Assembly (NCBI RefSeq): GCF_015706575.1
Contig: NW_024037056.1
Coordinates: 4,798,109-4,862,108 of the forward strand
DNA length: 64,000 bases
Source: Patiria miniata
Taxonomy: Eukaryota; Echinodermata; Asteroidea; Valvatida; Asterinidae
Reading direction: 5' to 3'
A program made the position numbers and the translations under genes. Below, piece after piece: positions 49,020 through 58,599 of the stretch (position 1 is its first letter; every line of letters begins with the position of its first letter). The notes beneath the pieces were generated by a model. It ran no database searches, was not told the DNA's origin, and saw nothing but the letters and a program-made list of their open reading frames with translations.

Positions 49020-49257
49020 ATTGGGCCATGGGCAGCGCCGGCATTTATCTCCGGTTTCAGAGAATATTTCTGTTCCCCCTGGATGGGATGCTAGTCCATC
49101 GCAGGTTACTCCACAGCTAATGCCGGCACCCATTTACACTCCTGGATGGAGAGAGGCAAGTGGGGTGAAGTCTGCCCTAGGACATATGGCCAGCAGCTGG
49201 ATTCGAACTCTTGACCCTCTGATCATGAGTCACAAACCCTAACCACACTGCGGCACA
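49020..49257 (-). mobile_element. tRNA-derived SINE
   Basis: Read on the minus strand the head is GTGTGGTTAGGGTTTGTGAC (A-box-like) followed by AGAGTTCGAATCCAGC (B box), then a body with GGTGCCGGCATTAGCTGTGG and CCTGCGATGGACTAGCATCC, which resembles the L2-type tail common in marine animal SINEs. It lies between genes A and the oxidase. Confidence 0.65.
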
Positions 49258-50008
49258 AAAAAAGGAGTTTGATCACTGCTTGCTCAATTGAGAGTTGGTG
49301 CTGTCTCGGCGAATAATATGGAAGACATAATCTAACTTTTGAAGCGCATTTCTGGTGCTGCACATGGCTACCCGAAAATAAAAACGACAAACTTCAATTT
49401 AGAGATTGACGGAGCCTCTAAAGTCCTTGGAGTTAATGTAACACATGCCTGTCATCTAAAAATACACGTTTTATGGCTGTTTTTGTCTTTGCACAGACGT
49501 ACATTATATTCTGAATTTATTATCGAAAGAACGGTTCGTGGCTAGACTGTACGAATCATTAATTTTCTGCATAAGCAACAAAATATGCTTATTTTGTGAA
49601 AAAAATAATAATGAATTTTGTGGCTTTTTGGTCTTTGCAGGGCATAATAAACGTTTGCTCTATGCTAACGAAAGAATGGTTCGTGGCCACATTGTAAGGA
49701 CTCCTGCATTAAAGTATGACAGGAAATAGTGAGATGATTACAATCAGATTAAATTTGACCAAAATAAAAATTGAAAAACTGGTGAAGTACCATTGCAATC
49801 AGTTATGGCGAAAAAAAGAGAAGTGTATGAAATAAACTAATTCTTGTTATATCGCCCTGGGGTTGTGGTGCGTGCCCTTGGGCAAAGCACTTAATTTGTC
49901 ACTCATTAGTCACACCCCTGAGGTACAAATGGACACATTTGAGGGCAGAGATTGTTATTGATTTTAGCTGCCTTGCGTCGAAGTGGCTGCATCGAGCTGT
50001 ATACTCCC

Positions 50009-50292
50009 CAGGGAAAAGGGCGGATCCAGAACACAGTTTGGGGGGGGGGGGGGGGGGGGCACAAAAAAGTTGGTCCCCCAAAAAGTGGGTCCCAAAAAAT
50101 ACGGCGTGGGATTCTAGACGCTCTGTGGTGCGATTCGAGGCAGTATCTGACCACTTTAATCATTTTTTTTTGCGGAAAAGATGGTGGTGTATGCAGTGCC
50201 TGACTTTATTGCGACTTCACATAAAAGGGGTTCTTTTTTTGGAGGGGGATGGCCCGTTGCCCCCCCCCCCCCCCGGATCCGCCCTTGCCCAG
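50009..50292. mobile_element. Small TIR element with GGCGGATCC-type ends (copy 2)
   Basis: Left CAGGGAAAAGGGCGGATCC, right GGATCCGCCCTTGCCC, with G and C runs just inside each end (50,040-50,059 and about 50,260-50,274). Same end type as 46,134-46,314 but a different interior. Confidence 0.55.
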
Positions 50293-51408
50293 GGAGCTGA
50301 TATTGTATTTAGAATGTCTAATTTGCCCAATGATCAGGGGTAATAATAATGTAAAGCGCTTTGATCTTAATTAAAAGCGCTATATAAGTACCCATTATTA
50401 TTTTTCATTAAAAATACTTTAAACGTGACCAAATCAATTCGTCTCCAATCTTAAATATCCATGTTTGTCCTCTGGAATGTATATGCCAATGTTTCCCGTT
50501 TACATGCTAAACATTTTTAGCATGAGGTGATAGCAAGAAAGTGTTGAGAATTGTGTTTACACATGTACTCGCTAAACACATTTTTGAAGACAAGGCAAAT
50601 ATCCACACAGAGGCAAAATTAGGCTACCTTTGTCCCAATGCCTAAAATTGAAAACTTGGTACCTCCATGGTCCCATGGTCAATATAACTCTGTCAAAAAT
50701 TATCAGGTTTGGACGGTTGATGTCCCATTTTGAAGTGGAAAGGCTTAATCAAACCACCTATATTATCTATATGTTGGTTATACATATTCTACGTTTGACA
50801 TTCCGTTGTATTTTGTTCGCATTTTTTTGGATACACACTGTAGCAGAATTAATTGTGCAATTATTATGTCAGCTTCATTTACTCCAGACCAGATCATGGA
50901 AGAAGTTATTGCGGCAGTGAAATTTGCATACAATACCGTGGCGGTGTCACATGAAAATCCGACTCCTATGAAAATCGGACCCCTATTTCCCTATAATTGG
51001 TTGATCCCTCGCACGTGACAGGTACTCTCCCGAAACGATCCTAAAAATAGCATTGTATTGTACTCACGCGTGCGCAGTACTACCAATGAGTCCACATTTC
51101 ATGGAGTCGGATATTCACGCTACACCTGTCTTCAAATCAGTATCCTTGGGTGGCGGTATGAATTATTCTTTGATATTCTTTGCATTCATTGATCGTAGCC
51201 AAGAAACAGCGGCACATAAACGCATCAGGGTACCGGTATAAAATCAAAACCAAAGTCAAGTTTACTTCAATAACACTTTCAAATTCTTATTTTAGCGTTT
51301 CAAATACCATGGGCTCATTTTATTATTTTTTTGGGGGGGGGGGGGGGGGGGGGGGGGGGTAGCTGGGAAGTGATACAATAATTGCACCTGTTCACGTATA
51401 GCACGCTA
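50293..51408. other. Non-coding stretch
   Basis: No supported gene. It contains the retroelement tail at 50,352-50,400 and a 27-base G run at 51,333-51,359. Confidence 0.5.
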
Positions 51409-51438
51409 TACCAGTCCTTTGCTAGCAAAGGACTGGTA
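51409..51438. promoter_or_regulatory. 30-bp perfect palindrome
   Basis: TACCAGTCCTTTGCT followed immediately by its exact reverse complement AGCAAAGGACTGGTA, with no spacer. It lies about 1.5 kb upstream of the oxidase ORF, near a CACGTG E-box at about 51,482. Function unknown. Confidence 0.5.
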
Positions 51439-52390
51439 CAAGTCTATGGCAGTAACCTTGGCAAACTGCCCAGCCCTCGGTCACGTGCGTGCGCAGCTTG
51501 TGTTATGACAAATCAGCTGATCGACAGGATATTTTCGTCGATCAGTTGTGCAAGAGTCGTGTGCTTTGTGCTGTTGACGTGACGCAGGAGGATAACATTT
51601 CCAAATTTCAAGTTCTGACACTTCAGCCTGTCGTCTCTTTTGTGATCAGAACGAGCTGAGATGGTCTGCTGAATTGCAGCTTCGTAGAATTTTATCCTCT
51701 ATGAAGAAGAGTTTTCGGTAAATTAAAAGATCGAGTCAAAACAAAAGGTGTGTTCAATGTTTACGAAATTCTTAAATTATTACATACTAACATAGGGCCT
51801 ACGTTGTAAATGTTAGTAAAGTATTAGTAATCGCCTATGCTAAATAATTTATCACAATCAGCAGATATTGTCCCTCAAATAATCCGGAAAAGACTTTGCA
51901 CATATATTGCCGGTTTAGCACTGTCTGTGCCTCTGGTGTTACATTAAATGTGAGACGTTATAATGTGAGATGTTAATGTTTACATTTTTAATTTTAACTC
52001 GAGACAAAAACATATGGCTGCCAACAAGTGTTCTATGTGTGTGTGTTTGTTTAAAGATCAACAATCAATACAATCAACCTAAAGTAATGTAATATTTGCT
52101 GTCGAAAGAGTATTTTTGTATTTACTAGATAATTATTTCAAAAGAACTACTATCCATATCCCGATGCCACTTCAGCAGTTGTGTACGAAGTCTATGGAGA
52201 ATCAAGAACATTTTTGAAGTATTTTCTAACCAAATTGGAAATGTTTCAGTTCCAGATTCATGTCTTTCCAACATTTTTGCAATGACTGACCTTCATTGAG
52301 ATGATATATGAAAAAAGTGGTGTCAGGATGCAACATTCTTTCCATTTTTTTTTCTAATAAATTTGCGGTATGTTTTTCTTTAATTGCCAG

Positions 52391-52805
52391 AATTCCCGCT
52401 GATATTGCCCGAGCATCTTCACCCTACCAAAGCGTAGGGGAACGCACAAAACTCAACACATCTATTCAACGTTCTGTCTTGCTTTTTAAACGCTTTCATC
52501 ATGCATTCCTGCTGCCATCGGAGGGTGTGGAGCACCAGCTGATATTTGTATTTCCAGTTTTGAACTCGGAAGAACGGACAAGAATGCGGCACTTTCAGGA
52601 CTCCAGAGATCTGTGGAAACAACAGCTTGTGTGCAGGCTGCAAATGAACAAGACACAATTCCTAGCTAGACTACCTAATAACTACTTCATGAATATAGAA
52701 AAGACAATGGCCAGCCAAGTGATACTGAGAACTACAAGGGAGTTGATACTCCCATTGAATAATACACCCTATAATAAACACTTAGTTATAGCCTCCAGTA
52801 ATTAG
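52391..52805 (+). other. Unassigned open reading frame
   Basis: An open frame of about 138 codons begins right after a good acceptor (TTTCTTTAATTGCCAG at 52,375-52,390) and ends at TAG. It contains LPSEGVEHQLIFVFPVLNSE and a C-terminal hydrophilic segment. It matches no family I know. It could be a last coding exon of an unseen gene, part of the oxidase 5' UTR, or chance. Composition is only slightly richer in GC than its surroundings. Confidence 0.25.
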
Positions 52806-52935
52806 AGGGTATTTTGCATGTGCATGCGTCATCACGCAGCTGCTCTTGATTATGTAAATGGTGACGTTTGCATGAAACCTTTGATTAAACTGAATTATAT
52901 TTTTGCTGTAATTAATTGTATGCCGTTTGATAAAA

Positions 52936-54342
52936 ATGAACCAGAAAAACGCGGGGAAACTTGTGGAAGAAGGTGGAACTGGCAGCGTGAGGGATGTGGA
53001 AGTGTTGATCCTTGGTGCAGGCGCGGCAGGACTGGGTGCGGCGGGCACATTCCTGAGTCAAGGTTTTGACCAGTTTTTGGTTATTGAAGGGGCAGACCAC
53101 ATCGGTGGGCGGGTTCATGATGTTGAGTTTGGCGGGATCCGTCTTGAGAAGGGGGCTAATTGGCTGCAGCCCGTTGGAGGACCCATGAAGAAGATTGCAG
53201 AGAAAGCTGATTTGGAATGCCAGAAAGTTAAAGCTGAGTTCAATCAACACAAGTTGATGGTCATGAGTGAGAATGGAGAAGTTATCCCGGAGTGGGAAGT
53301 GGAGCAAGTTATCACTGAAGTCTGTGACATTATGGTGGAGGCTGGTGACTTTGCAGCCAATAGTTTGAATAGTGAGCTGACTATGAGGGATTTCATGGCC
53401 GACAGGTATTGTTCTGATAGCTCATCAGATGCCCTCCGTAAGGCTGTCGAGTGGTATGTCTTTGATTTTGAGTATACAGTCCCACCAGAGCAAGCTTCAC
53501 TTGATGTGGGGCACTGGGATCGTGTAGGTAGCTCAGGGTTTGTGATTGATCAGAGGGGCTTCAAGATCATCTTTGCTGATGTGGTCGCCCACCTGGTTGA
53601 AAAGAGGCGCCTCCTGTTAAATAGAAAGGTTATCTCCATCGACCATTCGCAGATTGAGAAGGTCTGTGTGACATGTGCAGATGGCACAGTCTTTCGCGCA
53701 GATGCCGTGCTGCTCACATTCAGTCTCGGCGTGCTGCAGAGCGGTCTCGTAGAATTCACCCCACCGCTGCCACATTGGAAAACCACCGCCCTCAACCATA
53801 CCCCCATGGGGGCTTTTACCAAGATCTTCCTCAAGTTTCCCCGTAAATTCTGGGATGACAGCGAGTGGATCATGCACGTGAGTGACCGGAGGGGTTACTA
53901 CCCGGCCTTCATGAATATGGAGGCCCAGGGTCTGTTCCCCATTGGTACCAACATCCTGATTGCATTTGTAGTTGGGGCTGAAGCTCAACGAGTAGAGAAC
54001 CAACCACTAGACACCACCCGAGAGGAGATTATCACTGTCATGAGAGGCCTGTATGGGGAACAGCAAGTGCCATATCCAACTGATATCATGCTGTCAGGTT
54101 GGCTGAATGACCCCCTCCAGATGGGGGCATTCTCCGCCCCTCTACCCGATGGTGCCCCAAGTAAAATTCTCCATCAGCTCCAAACTCCGGTTGGGAGAAT
54201 CTTCTTTGGGGGTGAGGCTACAGATGACAAGTTTGCGGGGTTTGTGATCGGGGGAATGAGGAGTGGGGAGCGAGAGGCTAAGAAGATAATGCGGGGAGTG
54301 CTGAAGTGGGAGATTAAACGCAAAGGGTTTTTAGGCAAATGA
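52936..54342 (+). CDS. Polyamine oxidase-like flavin amine oxidase (single exon)
   Basis: 468 residues from the ATG at 52,936 (A at -3). The frame is open from a TTG at 52,927, but the ATG is the sensible start. It carries the FAD dinucleotide fold LILGAGAAGLGAAG (GAGAAG at residues 27-32), an acidic ribose-binding E at about residue 51, GGRV, GANWLQPVGG, FVIDQRGFKIIF, SLGVLQSGLVEF, TKIFLKFPRKFW and the C-terminal FAD motif GGEAT at residues 425-429. The SLGVLQS and TKIFLKFPRKFW blocks are closer to plant/apoplastic polyamine oxidases than to vertebrate PAOX or SMOX. The lysine in TKIFLKF corresponds to the conserved flavin-site lysine of that family. It probably oxidises spermine/spermidine-type amines to an aldehyde, amine and hydrogen peroxide. 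There is no signal peptide and no intron. Confidence 0.9.
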   Translation: MNQKNAGKLVEEGGTGSVRDVEVLILGAGAAGLGAAGTFLSQGFDQFLVIEGADHIGGRVHDVEFGGIRLEKGANWLQPVGGPMKKIAEKADLECQKVKAEFNQHKLMVMSENGEVIPEWEVEQVITEVCDIMVEAGDFAANSLNSELTMRDFMADRYCSDSSSDALRKAVEWYVFDFEYTVPPEQASLDVGHWDRVGSSGFVIDQRGFKIIFADVVAHLVEKRRLLLNRKVISIDHSQIEKVCVTCADGTVFRADAVLLTFSLGVLQSGLVEFTPPLPHWKTTALNHTPMGAFTKIFLKFPRKFWDDSEWIMHVSDRRGYYPAFMNMEAQGLFPIGTNILIAFVVGAEAQRVENQPLDTTREEIITVMRGLYGEQQVPYPTDIMLSGWLNDPLQMGAFSAPLPDGAPSKILHQLQTPVGRIFFGGEATDDKFAGFVIGGMRSGEREAKKIMRGVLKWEIKRKGFLGK

Positions 54343-54838
54343 AAGATGTTTGAAACAGATCATTGGATGAGTTGATGATGTCAACTAATAGTTGAGTGAA
54401 ATTGGTGTTGGTTGTAATCAATAGTGTGAAAAACTAATTTAAAAAATTCTAAAAAGAAATTGGCTATCTTCTTCTCTCCTCCCCGGTCCTCATTTCACAG
54501 GTCTCCAAACTTCCAATCATTACTTGCAAAATATAAGTAGTACATGTGCATGCTAGAAAAAATACCTGTGTATTTCAAATTGTGCTTTTTAAATCTACAT
54601 CATTTCAGATTCCAATTCTTGTACAGAACTACATTCCATAGTAAGTTCTTTTTGCATTTGTAGCTCTACTTTATTTTGCAAGAAATGTTTGGGCAAGGAT
54701 TATATTATAGTGTGTATGATTCAGTTGCTCTGTCCATCAAATTATTTTCAAATTTAGTGGTGTAAGTTACATTAATGATGTTGGCCAATTTAGATTAGAC
54801 ACAAAAACAAAAAAAACAAAAAAATATTAAAAGCATGA

Positions 54839-54844
54839 AATAAA
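54839..54844 (+). terminator. Candidate poly(A) signal of the oxidase gene
   Basis: AATAAA about 500 bp after the stop, in an A-rich stretch. A second AATAAA lies near 57,248 and could serve a longer 3' UTR. Confidence 0.35.
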
Positions 54845-54964
54845 AATTACAAAAAAAGACACATTCTTATCATAAAGGACATAATTAAAGTATATTACCT
54901 AGTATATTAATGTTTGTTTTAAAGATACATGTAAGAGGTTTCTATGGAATATTAAGTTTTACTT

Positions 54965-55407
54965 TTAAAGGGAATATACAACATTTGCAATCATAAAAAA
55001 AACCTACCAATTGTTATGAAATACCTTGCTGGACTGTTAGTGAATGACAGTCTAAAGCATCCTGCAAAATCATGGCACCTGGTGTGCTGACATTTTTAAG
55101 AAAAGTGGTGTTTTTGAATCAATTTCCAATGCTGGTCGGCCGACCAGCGTTGGAAAAAACTGGCTTTTTTTCATATACTGCCTCCAGTTTACCATAATTA
55201 TTTAGTTAGTCTGAATTGTGTTTGCAATCGATTACTATAAATTGCTCCATTAACATGATTGGGTTTTTTGGTTTTTCCAACATCTACAAACACAAAACTT
55301 CAAACAGGTCAGTGAACCAATATTTGCTATAAAACACTTGCCCCCCTCCCCCCAATCCATCCATTTCTGAAAATTACAGCAAACAAACAAATGTATATTC
55401 CCTTTAA
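54965..55407. mobile_element. piggyBac-type MITE, well-preserved copy 2
   Basis: 443 bp including the flanking TTAA on both sides. Ends are TTAAAGGGAATATACA and its reverse complement TGTATATTCCCTTTAA. TTAA target specificity is the hallmark of piggyBac transposases. An internal palindrome GCTGGTCGGCCGACCAGC lies at about 55,132. It is the intact relative of 4,333-4,831. Confidence 0.85.
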
Positions 55408-58086
55408 GTTGTGAAGATTAAGCTTTACATACCAGAAAAGCAAGTATACAAAATTGTGCTACAAAGGACGATATAGGCACTTGCTCTCGTGCAGTCATTT
55501 TACAATGTATGACACGTAATAAAATGTAGATGCGTATTATAATGCACAATCATATTTACAATAATTAACCAATGGATCAATATGATACTGTTGTGTAGAT
55601 GGTTAATTTTTCATTTGAATGTATATGATTTAAAATGTTTTTTGCAATTGGATTCTTAAAATGTCACATGTGGCCTTGCCTGATGCAGTTTGATGAAAGT
55701 TTTGTTTGCTTTGGATTTGAGTTGAATTTGGTCAGTGTGGCTGTTTCTGTATTGACCCCCAAAAAGATTTGATCAAAGATCCATCAATTGTTGTGTTAAC
55801 TTGACTTTATCATCACTTGTCAGCTTGACACATTCTGCAATCACTTTTTCTAATATGGCTTGTAGAGCAGACCAAGTTTGATATTATGAACGAATGTTTT
55901 AAAATATTTAAGAGGGAAGGATATATTATTAACCAGGCAGCTTCCCTTCTTTGCCTATTCTGTTCTGTCCTTCCTTGTACTCTAGAAGAGACGCTTCGCA
56001 CTTCATACAAAACTGTACATGTACAATGTACTTCTCTATTACCCTGCATAAAATGTAACTTTTTTTCTATCTGGTCTCTACAAATTTCTTTTAATTGACT
56101 ATCTATATCTCAAAAAGTGAAAGTCCTCCTTCTCTTACTAATAATAGGCCTAGGCATATATCCTTCCTTATTCCAAGAAACTATCTATGTGTGGTCAGTT
56201 CTAGAATTCAATTGTGGTCAGATCAGTTCTGGAATCTACCACTTCCTGAGGATTTAATTTGTATTACTTTCCCACACTGGCTAGCTCCTCCTAGTAGCCA
56301 CAACCTGTTTGGTCACATAGTTGTGGTTAATTGTAATAATTGATACATGACACATTCAGAGATAAATGCTTGATGTATGAATTAATAAGTGAATGCACAC
56401 GCCCACACAAACACTCAAAAGCCTAGCTGCCTGGTTTGCAATGTGCAACCTATGAACATACACAGAAAGGCTGCTTTAATAGTATAGAATTGAAGCCTGA
56501 GTAACGTAACCTTAGTACAAAAATAGTGTTTGAACTTAGTAGTAGTACGCCCATATGGTGCAAATTTTGAACTCGGATTATTGACTGTAGTAATTACATT
56601 TTTTTGTTTTAGATTGGTTGTGGTAATTAAATTTGTTTTTAATGAAACCACATAAACGTTGGTGTTTTGTGATACATTAAAGTGTATCACTCTTATGATT
56701 AGAGTATTAATTGATTTGTATAAAAATTTTCATCCACGTTTGTGGTAGGATACATACATGTAGATGCACCATAGATGAAAACAGCCTGTGAACAAAACTA
56801 ATCGCACTTTGTTAAAAGGTTTGAAAAATAGAAAATTACAGTATTTTTATGTATGCACATTCGTTGGCATATGGGCATGATTTGCCAAGTCATCGAGGTA
56901 AACACTAATACATGTACATGTATATCAGCAATTTTTTTAACAAAATTAACTTCCTTTTTGTTTTCAAATCATAATTTAAGAGGGCTCAAGAAACAGTGGA
57001 ATATATTAACTGCAGTGTAAAAGATCATAAATTGCTTTTAAGTTTTTGTGTGGGTAACCCCAGTAAAATCTGCAATTATATTGTAGTTTTTAGGTTATAC
57101 TCATTTCATATGAACAAAACCCTAGAATTTTTGTTTCATGTTATGGAATTTTATTCAACAATTGTCGTCTTTGTAAGAGGCTCAGAATAAAAAAAAACCT
57201 TAAACAAGCTATGCCTTGCTGCTCATATTTGAAGTTGAATGTTTTGAAATAAAGAGATAACAATATACATGCACCAAAGTGATTCTCCCGTGTGGCTTTT
57301 TTTATGGCTTTGTTTTTATAAAAATCAGTAAAATAAAAATTAACAGCTTGTTGTAAGGTCTATGGTACAAATGTAGCGAGTCTGCTGTCAATAACCTCCA
57401 GCTTAGTACCATGAGTGGACCTAGCAGTGATCAGGTTTAGGACTTTTTGAGTCTGATTCATAAATTATGATGAGCACTGTTAAAGCAATTATAATTTCTG
57501 AATACATGCAAGGTGGTTTCTATCCGTTAAAATGTCTATTTCGCCTTGGATAAGGCTGTAGTATGGACAAGAGAGATACACGTTTATTATTAACTGTGAT
57601 GTAAATACAGCAAATACAAAAACCTGTGGCAGGGATGCAGAACCAAAGAGAAATGGAAGGCCGCAGGAAATGAGCTGTTGTCAGCTCAAGATGACTGTAC
57701 GGATTATAAATTACTTGGCCTTGGCTTACTCTCTACTTAAAGAGCTTTACCTCATTCAACATGTTTAAAAACAACTATTATCCCCATTTTACGAGATTCA
57801 CCTTCAAATATATATTTACTTCTGAAGTGTTTTGGCCACCCCCCCCCCCCCCCAGCCAGATTTATAAGGAGCACTGCTGCTAAATCCACACCAAATTCAA
57901 TTTAATTCAGAGTTAATGCGCACCAAGATAATGAAACATCCTACTATACAAATTCAGCAGTATCCCTCGAAAGTGTTTTTTTTCCCCCCTTTTTCTCATG
58001 GTGTACTGGTGAAGCATATGTGAAAATCAGCTGATCCTAGGATAAGTGCACAAGTATGCACAGCTGATCTGTGTGATTCTTAAAAG
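55408..58086. other. Intergenic DNA without a recognised gene
   Basis: AT-rich, with no ORF resembling a known protein. It may include the distal 3' UTR of the oxidase. A C-run occurs at about 57,839-57,854. Confidence 0.5.
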
Positions 58087-58298
58087 GTACAGGGGAGGAC
58101 TGTTCTTAGTGGCCATATCCATACAAGATGTGTACAGGAGAGGACTGTTCTTAGTAGCCATATCCATACAAGATGTGTACAGGAGAGGACTGTTCTTAGT
58201 AGCCATATCCATACAAGATGTGTACAGGAGAGGACTGTTCTTAGTAGCCATATCCATACAAGAGGACTGTTCTTAGTAGCCATATCCATACAAGATGT
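58087..58298. repeat. 45-bp tandem repeat containing the H4-like 3' coding end
   Basis: Three full 45-bp units (58,087-58,131, 58,132-58,176, 58,177-58,221), a 40-bp fourth (58,222-58,261) and a partial fifth (58,262-58,298). The fifth is the actual end of the H4-like ORF. On the minus strand each unit carries the codons for LYGYGY plus a TAA stop. The outermost unit has two visible substitutions; the others are nearly identical. Confidence 0.95.
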
Positions 58299-58581
58299 GT
58301 CCTTTCAGTCTCAGTGAGTGCACAATGTCCAATGCTGTGATCGTCGTCTTGCCTTTATATTCCGAGTGAATCACTGCATGGTGTACGACCTCCTCCAGCC
58401 AGTGTCTCAGCCCTTCTCTTGCCTCATGGTACACCAGGCCTGAGATCCGTCCAACCCCTCCCCGACGAGCCAAGCGGCGGATGGCAGGGCAGCCAAGAGG
58501 CAGGGGAATGAATATCAGCTTACGATGACGCTTGATGCCCCCTTTGCCTATACCTTTTGCACCCTTGCCGAGCCCACTCAT
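58273..58581 (-). CDS. Highly divergent histone H4-like protein
   Basis: An intact 102-codon ORF, intronless like replication histones. The N-tail MSGLGKGAKGIGKGG and KRHRK are recognisable, as are PAIRRLARRGGV, RISGLVYHEAR and the end LYGYGY. Canonical H4 has 103 residues; here the segment after K20 (ten residues, LIFIPLPLGC) replaces eleven, and by my hand count only about 55 of 102 positions match. R3 is L, F61 is W, and several nucleosome-surface positions around K77-K79 and R92 differ, while K5, K8, K12, K16 and K20 remain. No histone 3' stem-loop is seen; instead the 45-bp repeat follows. It could be a fast-evolving (perhaps germline) variant or a pseudogene that happens to stay open. 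Confidence 0.75.
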   Translation of the reverse strand: MSGLGKGAKGIGKGGIKRHRKLIFIPLPLGCPAIRRLARRGGVGRISGLVYHEAREGLRHWLEEVVHHAVIHSEYKGKTTITALDIVHSLRLKGHILYGYGY

Positions 58582-58599
58582 TGCCTTCTATTCTCTGTA

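Noticed and set aside
49899..50343. Several long ORFs over the G-rich stretch near 50 kb
   Set aside because: They result from homopolymer G/C runs inside a small TIR element; no known motif and all frames open.
53550..54003. Minus-strand ORFs opposite the oxidase gene
   Set aside because: They are antisense shadows of a long GC-richer coding exon.
58027..58257. ORF with repeated MDMATKNSPLLYTSC
   Set aside because: It is an out-of-frame reading of the 45-bp tandem repeat derived from the H4-like gene end.
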